Source: Entoloma clypeatum
Lineage: Eukaryota > Basidiomycota > Agaricomycetes > Agaricales > Entolomataceae
NCBI GenBank assembly: GCA_963565915.1
Contig: OY751490.1
Coordinates: 4,836,001-4,900,000, forward strand
Length of the DNA: 64,000 nt
Direction of reading: 5' to 3'
Translations under genes and position numbers: made by a program
Part shown: in pieces, positions 43,301-54,700 of the stretch
Numbering within the stretch: position 1 is the stretch's first letter
Layout of the letters: each line of letters begins with the position of its first letter
Notes under the pieces: model-generated
Told to the model about the DNA's origin: nothing
Seen by the model: only the letters and a program-made list of their open reading frames with translations
Databases searched by the model: none

Positions 43301-44770
43301 CATGTCCGGAATGTAGAATACAGGTCGGAGAAGGTGGGTTTTTATTTCCCCATTTAGGGTATGCCGTACTGGAACGGCCCCAACTCCGAGAATTTCCAGT
43401 TTCTTTCCCTTTTCAGCTGTTTGGACAAATCGCTTAGCCTTGAGAGGCCTGTAGTACGCGAAGTCCTTGAACTCATGGGTAAAGTGTAACGAGGCACCGG
43501 AGTCTAAGATCCATTGTGCGCGTTCTTTCTCCTTACAGTGTGTGCATGACGCAAAGTGCTTTGTATATTTTTTATATAGATCGTTGTCAATATGATCCAT
43601 ACTTTCTGCACTAGTACTAGCTAATATTTTACACGTCTGTAAGGAGGTGTTATTAGCTTTCCTTAATTGGTCAGATTCAGGAGAGGAAGGTGACGAACCG
43701 TCAAGTTCAATCAGCCCATCTTCAAATTGCTCCGGCCCCATCCGTTCCTGGTCGATATCCATCATCTTCAGTGATTCTTCTATCGACGGGGCTACGCGAC
43801 GCTGTTTAGCCGGCCTTTCGTCGATGTCAGGGATGATGGTATCCAAGATACGAAGGTTCGACCCTGAGGGGCGAGCACCAATGCCGCGCGCGAGTTTGCG
43901 AACATGGTCATTCTTTTTCCACACGGACGGCTTTCCAGATGGAAGTCCGGTGTACTGGGAAGGAGGCGGGTTCATCCGTTGCAGGAGCGACTGCATTTTT
44001 GCGGAATCGGGCTGGGCGGTACTTAACGTTTTCCCGCGGCCAGTGACGGTGGTGAAGGATGGTGCCGGAAGAGGAGGGAAGTGGATGGCGGGAGCAACAA
44101 ACTCAACCGTCTCTTCCACCTGGTCGGACGCGTTGTCCGCAGTGTTGGCGCTTTTCTTCTGGTTGCGCCAGCGCCCTTTTCCCTTCTTCTTTTCAGAAGC
44201 GGTACTCGGGTCGGTCGAGTTAGGCTGCTCGTCAGCGTCGTTCTGCGAGGTACTCGGCTTTTGCTGCTTTTCCCATTTGGGGTCCTGTCCCTTGCGCTTT
44301 GTCCCGGAAATTTTCTTGGCCTGCTCATTGGACGCACGAGTAGACCCGATTGAGTACTTGCGCCGGTATTCAGAGATGATGGCCGGGGATACCTTGGAAT
44401 AGGCATCTTTCAACGCTGCCCATGCTTCAAGGGCCAAGGTGCTGTCCTTGATATGGCGCCTGATCGGCTCGGACACCTTCAGGCGTATCGCCCCGAGAGC
44501 TACGTCGTTGTCCCTGATCCAGGCTTTCTCTTCTTTGCGGAAGCCGGGCTGGTCGACCGTGGTAACCAGCACAGGGGGAGCAGCAGCAGTGGCTCCAGGG
44601 GTGGAGACCGTGGTGGTGAAATCGGCGATGACAGGGCGGATGATGTCGCCAGAAACAATGCGCCAAACTCCTTGATGGAGGAGGTAGGACTTCATCCTTT
44701 CGGCCCAGCTTTGGTAGTCGATACCGTCAAAGGTGGTGATGGTGTCCATGGCGGAGCGAGAGGTAGACAT
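40303..44770 (-). pseudogene. Copia Gag-Pol polyprotein, copy 3, disrupted
   Basis: It starts at the ATG at 44770 (MSTSRSAMDT). Compared with copy 4, Gag lacks 81 consecutive residues between KVSPA and SEYRRKY, an in-frame 243-bp deletion of the capsid core. A stop at 42602-42604 replaces the arginine after GRAERIN in the integrase (CGA to TGA). An 11-bp deletion near 40338 shifts the last residues, so the frame reads into the LTR (to 40076). Protease (DSGAS), reverse transcriptase (YVDD) and RNase H motifs are otherwise preserved. It cannot make a full product, but its RNA, with intact primer site and polypurine tract, could still be copied by proteins from copy 2 or 4. Confidence 0.94.
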
Positions 44771-45131
44771 TGTGAATGAATCTAAAAAGGGTTCTCAATC
44801 AGTGATGTGTTATGAATATGATTCGAGAAAACAATTGAATGATTCCTTGTGACATATTCCCTTCAGGAATAGCGGTCATGGGAAAACCCTTTATATGTCA
44901 GAAACGTATAAGGTGCGATCAATGTTTCCACATGGAGTGTACTATGTTAATCCCCTTAGGGACGCCTCATGACAGGTACTTGTCGTAATGACGTTCCCAG
45001 GTTCATATGTGAAGAAGTAAGACTCAGAACCTAGATCTTTCGATTGGTTCTTTGCCAACCAGGGTAGAGTGGGCAGGTACTCGCTGTTGCCAGCATTTCC
45101 CAAGTCCCTCTGCTATCCGGGGCCCATAACC

Positions 45132-45441
45132 TGTTGAAGTTCCACCTGGGCGCTAGCCGCAAGTGTACTGAAGCAACCGGCTACAGTGGAAGTACTCTAC
45201 AATACCGTTCTGACCACTTACATAGATTGGAGAGGGTGAGGCTGGTGAGAGCGGTTGAGGCTGGTAAGAGCGATGGAGGCGGTTAAGAGTCAAGAGACAA
45301 CTTGTTGATATTGACAGTTTCCTGGTCTTATATACCGTACTACTGTTTGTACCAACCAAACAAGTATGTAATGAAGATATGTAAAAGTCACGTGATGTAA
45401 TGTAATGTAATCTAATCTACGTGATGGGAAAAGTTTCAACA
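45132..45441 (-). repeat. 5' LTR of Copia copy 3
   Basis: 310 bp on the minus strand. It differs from the split left LTR at CAACCGG/CAACTGG and CTACAAT/CTACGAT. It is followed by the CAGGC target duplicate. Confidence 0.93.
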
Positions 45442-45680
45442 CAGGCAAGCTTCACACAGCTTCGACTAGTGTTGCTGCGAGTTGAGTTTGAGGTGCCTTG
45501 AGGTCGATAAGGATCTATCTCATGACAACTCGAGGTGCCACAAGGTTACCTTGAGTTACCTTCAAGCTCACTGATATAGTAAGCATCAACCTACTGTGAT
45601 GCGTTGTCGGTTAGTGTCGGAGAGGTTAAGACGAAAAGTGAGATTGAGAATGTGCATGATAAGTTAGATTGTAAGCTAAA
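45442..45680. other. Short region between Copia copy 3 and the hAT gene
   Basis: It contains repeated CCTTGAG/GAGGTGCC motifs in both orientations (about 45493-45570). These may be subterminal repeats of the hAT element. No terminal inverted repeat could be assigned. Confidence 0.35.
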
Positions 45681-48600
45681 CTACGAAGGATTGCTATTGT
45701 CTAGAGTTGTAGGGTCCGGCCATCCAATCCATGAGTCCTCGACTAATCTTTCGAGCTCTTCAATCTTTCCGGCAGCCATAAGTTCTTTCACAACCTTGGG
45801 ATCTACGTCAATAACTGAAAGCTCATCTCTCGTGCATACCAGAGTCTCTGTAAAGGTGAGTCGATCATTGCAAAATCGGTACTTCAAGATTTGCAGCATC
45901 TCCATCATCACAGGATCTAGATTTCCACGTTTCAACGAATCAGTGTCTTTGCTTGATGAAAAGACGCGTTCACATGGAACGGCAGAAGCTTGTGCAGGGA
46001 GAACATCGAGAACTGCCATCCAATGAAGTTCGTATATGCCCTGCTTCATCTACGAATCATGAGTTTAAATTATACATGTCAATGTTGGCCGACTTACCTG
46101 CCACCAGCGAATGAGATCGAAATCCGGAAATTCGGGGTGCCCTTTATCAACCAGCTTGTCTTTCTCGTACTTGTGCATCTCTGCCTCCACAATCCTCTCA
46201 TCCTCGAGTTGGGCTCGGTGCTCCACTTCTTCATCATCAAGGGTTTCTTCTGCTGCCACAACTCGGAGATGTGTAGGAATCGAAGGCTCAGAATATGATC
46301 TCTCGAGTTCCTCAATATGCCTGAGACCAGCAGCCTGCTGGAGCGCTGCATGTGATACTGAGCGGACAGGGCGTCGAGAGGGTGCTTCTAGCATGGTCTG
46401 GCTGACTGTATTCTCGGAGTTTTGGCGGCGGCGCTCTCGTTGGTATTCGAGAAGCTGTATGCTGTGGTCAGTAAAGTTTAAACCTTAATATTGGACTTAC
46501 AGTGGCTTTGACCAGTCTGCGTGCTTCCACATATTCTTCAACGGACCAATGAGTCCGTATCCACTCATATTTAATTCTTGGATTGAGGACTTGATGTATA
46601 TGGTTGTCAGCAAACATACACGAAATAGAGATGACCACATACCCATTGCAAGTGCATGCATCTTTGTCTGCCGTGATAGTTCCATATACTCACGAAGCTT
46701 AACTAAAGAGGCTGAAATCACATGTGCGAGCTGCGGCTTCTTCTTCTGCAAATTTGTTAGCAAAACAATAAGCCGCTTGTAAAGCAGAAGTGCAAGAGAA
46801 AGGGTTGGAGTCTTTTGAGCAGAGACAATCTCTTGGAAGGCATGTGGCACCCCAAGAAATGTGCGGACGTCACAAAGGACCTGTACCTCTGTATTGGTGA
46901 GAGGATAGACTGTGTCTTGATGCGGAGGTTTGTCAAACATGGCATTAATCGGCTGAAAGCGCCACGTAGGTAATATTAGCAACCTGGACAATAAATGAAC
47001 GATGATTTGATACTCACCAAATTGAGTTCGAGAACTCTGTCAATCATCAGAAAAGTCGAAGACCACCGGGTGTCTACATCTCTGAAAAGCCCAACAAAGC
47101 GGAGGGGTTCTCCTTTCTCCCCCCAGCCACCATCCATGTTTCCTGCATGAATAACCTTCTGGAAATCAGTCCGGCGCTGACCTGAGGCACGGACATATTG
47201 AACGATATGCCGCGCGGAAGATATGATATCATTTTCAAGGGCAGCATTATAATCTGAAATGTCGATGTTATCAGCTTCGACGAGCAACTCCGTTGATGTT
47301 TCGAGAGGTCGAGTGAGGGCCTTGATTCCTGCTTTTACAGCAATGTTGATGACATGGGGAAAGCATCTTGATGATAAGATTAGCTATACTAGTTCTGATA
47401 AAGTAATTGAGAGCATACCGAATGCGACTTCCTTCAGCATCAAATGGGATTCCGAGTTCGCGAAGCTTAGAAACAACCTCCACCATCATGGTGTTGTTAT
47501 TGGATGCATTGTCGCATGTAATCACAGAGAGCTGAAGTATATTGTTGAATTATCGAAGTGAAAGCACGTGGATTGAAATTGAGATTTACCTTGTGGAGAC
47601 AACCAATTTCCCGAATGATTTTTACAAAAACTGCACCAATATTCATGCCAGAATGACTTCCTGTGAGCTGTCGGAATGCAACCAGGTCCGACTTGAGCTT
47701 GAGTTCACCCGTTGAGCCATTTGCCATATAATGCACGGTTACGGCCATGTAGGAATCTAAACCCTGGCTAGACCATATATCACTTGTAAATGATACACGG
47801 CCCAGCGAGTTCTGACAATAAACCAAACATAGAAATATAATATCGAGGATAGAGCACACCCTTACCTTAATTTCGTCAACCATCTTTCGATATTCCACCT
47901 TGAACGTTGACATAATCAACTCTGACACTTTCGTACGATGTGGGATCTGATGATCTTCAAGTCTATCCTGGCTGACGAAAAGTAGCAAGTCCCAAAGCTC
48001 CTTAGAGTCCAGAACACTCAGAGGCTATGAATAATGTAAACTTATGTTAGTTATTGGTTACAAAAAGCATAGTTATTTAGTTACCTGATCATCTATGGCA
48101 ATCCACCTTATCAAACGATCCAGAAACCCATCCAATGACCAGGGTTCACAGGGTTTAGCACCTTGCCGTGTCTTTGGCGCTGCACGACCATTCCAACCCT
48201 TGAGTTTTTGATTGATGACAAGATCACTCCAAATTCGACTGTGTTTTTTTTCCAAATGATTGCGGATAGCGGTCGTCTGGCCATCTGTGTTCTTCCATAC
48301 CTGCCAATGGTCCCTGAGGAAGATGATTTGAAGATAATTCAATGAGTATTTCGATGGCGGAAAAAATCAGGCTATGTACTTGCACAACCGGCATCCGAGA
48401 TATGCATACTTTGTCTTGTCAGGTCGTGTTTCCGATGGCTTGTCATCAACAGGGACAACCTCTGGTCGATCATTTGACATGAGCAAATACCAAACATCGG
48501 ATGCACTAGCTGTCCGTGCATCTTCCTTGTCGAGGAGGCTGCCAAGACAAATAGATGATGGACCAGGACAGTGTTCAAAGACAGGATGAAGCATAGGCTG

Positions 48601-49290
48601 GCACGCAGAAGTCGAAATCGGCCCGACTCCAAATATTGCGGGATTTGCTCCAGATGGCACAGGATTAGCCAGAGTTGGAACAATAGCATCGGGCATTGGC
48701 ATTATGGGTAGATTGACGGTGGGGCTTGCTCCAGGTGGTGTAGGATGAGAAGCTGCTGGAATGGTGGGATTGGATGGTGCCGACCGCACTGGTAAGTTGG
48801 CAGGATTGTCTACAACATGTGGGCGTTTGCGGGATCTGCCAGCCGACACCGAATTTGAAGCCCTGGGTCGCTTGTCCTGATTTGGTCGCGCAGTCATTTG
48901 TCTGGTTTGTAGCGGTCTGGTTTGTAGCGGTGTCGGCGTGTTCGTGACAGTAGAGGTGCGGTTGGCGAGCGCAATCCGAAATGCCGGTGAGTCTGGAGTT
49001 TGATTGTAAAAGCCTGTGGGATCATGGTGAACATAGGTGTTGTTTCCCTGGGCTTGTTGAGGAAACGGGACACTGTAAGGATAGTTGTACGGGACCTGAG
49101 GGAAGGATTGGTGGCCATGGTAGTATTGTGGCAGTGATCCCGATGTAGAGGTTGGTGCAGAGGAATAGAGCGGATATGATGTACCTGTGGTGGGAAAGCC
49201 CACACTGGTATGCATTTCAGAAGGTTGCTCCCAACGGACTGCACAGGTGCACGTAAAAGGATCGGGGCAGTGGCAAAGCAGTTCAGTCAT
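45681..49290 (-). CDS. hAT-family transposase (BED zinc finger), multi-exon, apparently intact
   Basis: About ten exons on the minus strand, first exon 49290 to about 48380, last about 46030-45681. The long N-terminal part is Pro/Ser/Thr-rich with basic clusters (KRPRAS, GRSRKRP) likely to be nuclear signals. A BED-type finger is split by an intron: CRLC at the exon 1 end, then H...H (RNHLEKKH). The transposase core shows SDIWSSQGLDSYMAV, CDNASNNN and DTRWSSTF, the hAT catalytic landmarks. The end is the hAT dimerisation domain (ASAVPCERVFSSSKDTDSLKRGNLDP). Introns of about 50-70 nt have GT-AG ends and I saw no stop inside the exons. By family it excises and inserts DNA with 8-bp duplications. 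I could not find its terminal inverted repeats; the right one may lie in the N gap. Confidence 0.82.
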
Positions 49291-49654
49291 GAAAAAGAGG
49301 AAGAACCTCCTAATGTAAAGTCTTGGAAGTCTCCCCGTTTTATACCTGGCTTGCATTCCCAATAAACGATCGATATGACGCGCGATAAACAATCGAGAGA
49401 CGCGACGCGATGCATCCAATGCAACATTCCTGTATCAACAATCAACAAGGTACCTGAAGAATCTGATGGTAGCGAGGTCGTGTTGCAGTTGGCGCAGTGC
49501 AGTCTGTGTCATCCAACGGTCATCTCAGAGGGCGGCGGGATGCATACTATGTTGAAGACAGCTTCGGGACTCATTGTCCATAAACAAAGTCGATGTAACT
49601 CCGAAAAAAGACCACCCCTCTGTCCGTGTGAGGTATTGATGACCATCAATCACC
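49291..49654. other. Upstream of the hAT gene to the assembly gap
   Basis: No gene recognised. A frame from 49375 to 49875 runs through the N gap and is an artefact. Confidence 0.5.
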
Positions 49655-49854
49655 NNNNNNNNNNNNNNNNNNNNNNNNNNNNNNNNNNNNNNNNNNNNNN
49701 NNNNNNNNNNNNNNNNNNNNNNNNNNNNNNNNNNNNNNNNNNNNNNNNNNNNNNNNNNNNNNNNNNNNNNNNNNNNNNNNNNNNNNNNNNNNNNNNNNNN
49801 NNNNNNNNNNNNNNNNNNNNNNNNNNNNNNNNNNNNNNNNNNNNNNNNNNNNNN
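49655..49854. other. Assembly gap of 200 N
   Basis: Exactly 200 N, which is probably a placeholder for unknown length. The flanks differ in character: transposon side on the left, GST-associated duplicate on the right. Confidence 1.
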
Positions 49855-49985
49855 AAAGCTTTACCGGATTGTTAACACTTTACTCAGCACATCATGATCA
49901 GCATCAGAGTCGACAGGACTACAAAGAAGCAACTTACGCGAACACGGGCAAGCTCTCAACGGCGCTTGGTAAGCAACACTGGCAT
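49855..49985. repeat. Diverged duplicate of the GST upstream region
   Basis: AAAGCTTTACCGGATTGTTA, then CTTTACTCAGCACATCAT, and on to CAAGCTCTCAACGGCGC, match 57702-57835, which lies 140-270 bp upstream of the GST start at 57564, in the same orientation with substitutions and small indels. This implies a duplicated GST upstream region whose gene body would lie in or left of the gap. Confidence 0.6.
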
Positions 49986-50621
49986 GTTTGGTGAGGGCCG
50001 GCTCATCGGAATACCGCGAATCAAACACACCCCACCCCACCCCAACAGCAACTCATTCTGCACTCCACTGATATGATCAGACGCAGGCAAGCGCACAACT
50101 TCGAGAAGAGCAAGTCTCCGACACGGCAGGAACAGGTGACACGTTGACAACCAGCGTGACTCTACCAAATCTAGCAGTTTCGACAGATGACGAGCGATCT
50201 CAAGATCCTACCACATTTTGATTTTGTGTGTTCGATCAAAAAATCTGGCGCCCTAGTGTTGACACAGCCACACCTTACTGATGCGGAAATCTGATTCGCT
50301 CAAGTGCCACGCGTCGTGCACGTGTGGCAGACGACCCCGGGGCATCCCTCATAAATGTCGTTGGCACCTCAAAGTTCTCAAAAGTAGGTTATGGAATGAT
50401 GCTGATGGCTTCAATGCTCTTCCGAGTCCAGCACATAAGTTCTGCAGATCTCGTTCCAGAATTGGTGGCGGGGAGTATGCCAGGGAGGAAAAGTACATAG
50501 TGTCAGGTCATATGGCTTGGCGCAAACGACTGTTAAACTCTTGCCTATAATTACAAGTGAATCGAATCAAATTCCATTGTTTCCATTAGTCTAAGTCGTA
50601 CACATTCACAATTCGTAACCT

Positions 50622-51041
50622 TCACGCGTTGAAATTGCCATTGACCCCATCTTTCACTGCCAACCAAGAGGGACGAGAGGATATCTCCATGTACCACCTG
50701 GAGTTAGATTAGCACGAATGGGTCACGAATGTAGCCAGAGACTTGCCTCGCGACGTTCGGTCTGGTGTCCAAGACATCCGACCCAATGTACTTGATCAAC
50801 GACCCGAAGGGCAGATGGAACAGATCAACGAGAGTGAGCTCCTGATGGGCATTATCAGTGAAAAGCTGGGGTCCAAATCAAGAGGGAGGCTCACCTCGCC
50901 AGCAAGGTATTTCTGCTTTCCAAGAACCCGATCATAAGCATCGAGACTCCCGCTCAGCTTCTTCAAATTTTCCTCATACACGGCTTCATCCGGAGGCAGA
51001 CCCCTGAATATCCTGTTTTTCCCAAGATCGAAGGTAAAGCG
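50622..51041 (-). pseudogene. GST gene 2, 3' part (exons 3-5), left of Copia copy 4
   Basis: On the minus strand, exon 3 is 51012-50895 (PPDEAVYEENLKKL), exon 4 is 50841-50747 (ELTLVDLFHLPFG) and exon 5 is 50697-50622 (WYMEISSRPSWLAVKDG, ending in TGA). The exon 4 donor is GC (GAG|GCAAGT), a GC-AG intron. Exon phases match the intact GST at 21222, and with exons 1-2 at 57564-57139 the coding sum is 217 codons plus a stop. The Copia boundary at 51041 lies in intron 2, 28 bp before exon 3, so this part is complete from exon 3 on. Whether a transcript can still join exon 2 across 6.1 kb of insert is unknown. Confidence 0.82.
50768..51041. repeat. Left copy of the 274-bp host duplication flanking Copia copy 4
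   Basis: From TCCAAGACATCC to GGTAAAGCG this equals 56826-57099, with one visible difference (GAATATCC against GAATGTCC). It covers the end of intron 2, exon 3, intron 3 and most of exon 4 of the GST gene. Confidence 0.92.
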
Positions 51042-51356
51042 TGTTGAAACTTTTCCCATCACGTAGATTAGATTAGATTAGATTAGATTACATCACGTGA
51101 CCTTTACATATCTTCATTACATACTTGTTTGGTTGGTACAAACAGTAGTACGGTATATAAGACCAGGAAACTGTCAATACCAACAAGTTGTCTCTTGACT
51201 CTTAACCAGCTCCATCGCTCTCACCAGCCTCAACCGCTCTCACTAGCCTTACCCCCTCCAAACCATGTAAGTGACTATAGCGGTATCGTAGAGTACTTCC
51301 ACTGTAGCTATGTTGCTCAGTACACCTGTGGCTAGCGCCCAGGTGGAACTTCAACA
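51042..51356 (+). repeat. 5' LTR of Copia copy 4
   Basis: 315 bp, with one more GATTA unit than the other LTRs. It differs from its partner 3' LTR at many sites in the last 130 bp. Confidence 0.93.
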
Positions 51357-51717
51357 GGTTATGGGCCCCGGATAGCAGAGGGACTTGGGAAACGCTGGCA
51401 ACAGCGAGTACCTGCCCACTCTACCCTGGTTGGCAAAGAACCGATCGAAAGATCTAGGTTCTGAGTCTTACTTCTTCACATATGAACCTGGGAACGTCAT
51501 TACGACAAGTACCTGTCATGAGGCGTCCCTAAGGGGATTGACATAGTACACTCCATGTGGAAACGTTGATCACACCTTATATGTTTCTGACATATAAAGG
51601 GTTTTCCCATGACCGCTATTCCTGAAGGGAATATGTCATAAGGAATCATTCAATTGTTTTCTCGAATCATATTCATAACACATCACTGATTGGGAACCCT
51701 TTTTAGATTCATCTACA

Positions 51718-54700
51718 ATGTCTACCTCTCGCTCTGCCCTCGACACCATCACCGCCTTTGACGGCATCGACTACCAGAGCTGGGCCGAGAAAATGAAGTC
51801 TTACCTCCTCCATCAAGGAGTCTGGCGCATCGTCTCTGGCGACATCACCCATCCCGAGATCGCTGACTTCACCACTACGGTCTCCACTCCCGGTCCCACC
51901 GCCGCTGCTCCTCCTGTGCTGGTTACCACTGTTGACCAGCCCGGCTTCCGCAAGGAAGAAAAGGCCTGGATTAGGGAAGACAACGTAGCTCTCAGGGCGA
52001 TACGCCTGAAGGTTTCTGAGGCGATCAGACGCCACATCAAAGACAGCACCTCGGCACTTGGCGCGTGGAAAACGCTAAAAGATACCTACTCCAAGGTATC
52101 CCCGGCTGTCATCTTCGGCGACTTCAAGGCCGCCGCCACCTACAAGCTATCTGGATGCGACCCCGTACCTGAAATCGAACGCCTGGGGTCTCTTTTTGCC
52201 CGGCTCGCCGATTCAAACTTTGTCGTTCCAGATCTGATGCAAGCGATGATCCTGGCCAATGCGATCCCTGACGCATGGTCCGCGCTCTCCACCGCTCTTT
52301 TCCAGGTGTACGACGCCGACGACTTCACATGGCAGGCTGTCACCGACAGCATCGTCTCGGAATACAGGCGCAAGTATTCGGTCGGGTCTACTCGTACGTC
52401 CAATGAGCAGGCCAAGAAAATTTCTGGGACAAAGCGAAAGGGGCAGGACCCCAAATGGGAAAAGCAGCAAAAGCCGAGTACCTCGCAGAACGATGCTGAC
52501 GAACAACCTAACTCGACCGACCCGAGTACCACTTCTGAAAAGAAGAAGGGAAAGGGACGCTGGCGCAATCAAAAGAAAAGGGCTAACACTGCGGACAACG
52601 CGTCCGACCAGGTGGAAGAGACGGTTGAGTTCGTGGCTCCCGCCATCCACTTCCCTCCTCTTCCGGCACCATCCTTCACCACCGTCACTGGCCACGGGAA
52701 AACGTTAAGTACCGCCCAGCCCGATTCCGCAAAAATGCAGTCGCTCCTGCAACGGATGAACCCGCCTCCTTCCCAGTACACCGGACTTCCATCTGGAAAG
52801 CTGTCCGTGTGGAAAAAGAATGACCATGTTCGCAAACTCGCGCGCGGCATTGGTGCTCGCCCCTCAGGGTCGAACCTTCGTATCTTGGATACCATCATCC
52901 CTGACATTGACGAAAGGCCGGCTAAACAGCGTCGCGTAGCCCCGTCGATAGAAGAATCACTGAAGATGATGGATATCGACCAGGAACGGATGGGGCCGGA
53001 GCAATTTGAAGATGGGCTGATTGAACTTGACGGTTCGTCACCTTCCTCTCCTGAATCTGACCAATTAAGGAAAGCTAATAACACCTCCTTACAGACGTGT
53101 AAAATATTAGCTAGTACTAGTGCAGAATGTATGGATCATATTGACAACGATCTATATAAAAAATATACAAAGCACTTTGCGTCATGCACACACTGTAAGG
53201 AGAAAGAACGCGCACAATGGATCTTAGACTCCGGTGCCTCGTTACACTTTACCCATGAGTTCAAGGACTTCGCGTACTACAGGCCTCTCAAGGCTAAGCG
53301 ATTTGTCCAAACAGCTGAAAAGGGAAAGAAACTGGAAATTCTCGGAGTTGGGGCCGTTCCAGTACGGCATACCCTAAATGGGGAAATAAAAACCCACCTT
53401 CTCCGACCTGTATTCTACATTCCGGACATGGACACACGCCTATTGTCCCTAGGCGTCTTCCTTAATCACGGTTACAAAGTAGACGGAATGCGTGGAGAAA
53501 TCAACATCTCCAAAGGCCAGAACAAAATACAGTTCTCACCTCACATTCTCGGACAAACCATTTATTGGTTAGACACTGAAATACGCCAAGACCAAATCCA
53601 TGCGATCTCTAGCGAAATCACTGTCGAAACCTGGCACAAACGCCTTGGCCACCCAAATGACCAGGCGCTCATTAAGATTCCCACCAGTACCAAAGGAGTA
53701 CCCAAAACGTTAGTACGTGAGAAATCACAGGAAAGCTGCACGGGGTGTCTAAAAGGGAAAATGCCGAATCAGTCTTACCCTAACTCGATGACAAGGGCTG
53801 TCAAACCCTTTGATTTGATCCATTCGGACTTGAAGCAGATATCCACGGCATCGTACCACAAGTACAAATATTTCCTTACCTTTTTGGATGATTTTTCTTC
53901 CCATGTCTGGGTTGTCTTGCTTAGGAAAAAGTCAGGCGCCATCACGGCGCTGAAACAATTCCTTGCGATGATCCAGAATCAATTCGCCGCCACCCCTAAA
54001 AAATGGCGGGTTGATGGAGGTGGAGAATTTGATGAATACAAGGATGTACTTGCCGATCATGGAATTCTGATCGACATCACACTCCCATATCAGCACCAGC
54101 AGAATGGTAGAGCAGAACGGATAAATCGAACTCTATGGGAAAAATCTCAGGCATTGCGTTTCGACGCATGTCTACCGCCGATGTGGTGGGAATTCTGTTT
54201 GGAACATGCAGCATTTCTATACAACAGAACCCCCATGCGGCGCCTTGAATGGAAAACCCCTTATTTCAGGGTGACCAATGAGATCCCCGACATGTCCAGC
54301 GTCAGAGTCTTCGGATGCCAAGCATACGTATATATCCCAAAAGAAAAACGCAGAAACTCCCTGGAGTCAAGATCTCGATTGATGATTTATCTCGGATCAA
54401 AACCAGGGGTCAAAGGATACCGCTTCATGGATCCTGAGACCAACACGATTTTCATGGGCGGGAAAGCTATCTTTGATGAAAGCAAGTACCCTAGATGCCA
54501 CATCGACCCTTTGCCAGAAAACCATCCAGAAATGGAAAACCCAGAGCCGGCTGATGAGTTTGAGGATCTCATCCCCGGTAGCAATGACGACGATAGTCAC
54601 AACGAAATACCTCATGACCCAGTTCCCATTGAACAGGATCAACCCGAATCAGACAACGAACTGCCTGCCAGTGAGCCTGATGACGAACCGCGAGTACCCA

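Larger units (their letters stand above)
34062..45441 (-). mobile_element. Ty1/Copia retrotransposon, copy 3 (minus strand, its 3' LTR split by copy 2)
   Basis: The right LTR (its 5' LTR) is 45132-45441. The left LTR (its 3' LTR) is in two parts, 34062-34123 and 39980-40227. CAGGC at 34057-34061 and 45442-45446 is its target duplication. Without the nested copy and the duplicated GAAGT the element is about 5.5 kb. Its two LTRs differ at two positions that I see, both transitions at CpG. The coding region is broken by a stop codon, an in-frame 81-codon Gag deletion and an 11-bp deletion near the end. It belongs with copy 4 in subfamily B. Confidence 0.94.

Noticed and set aside
43647..44402. 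251-codon plus-strand frame inside Copia copy 3
   Set aside because: It is the antisense of the Gag coding region and recurs opposite the Gag of copy 4 as well; no domain.
49375..49875. Open frame spanning the assembly gap
   Set aside because: The frame consists largely of N and joins unrelated flanks.
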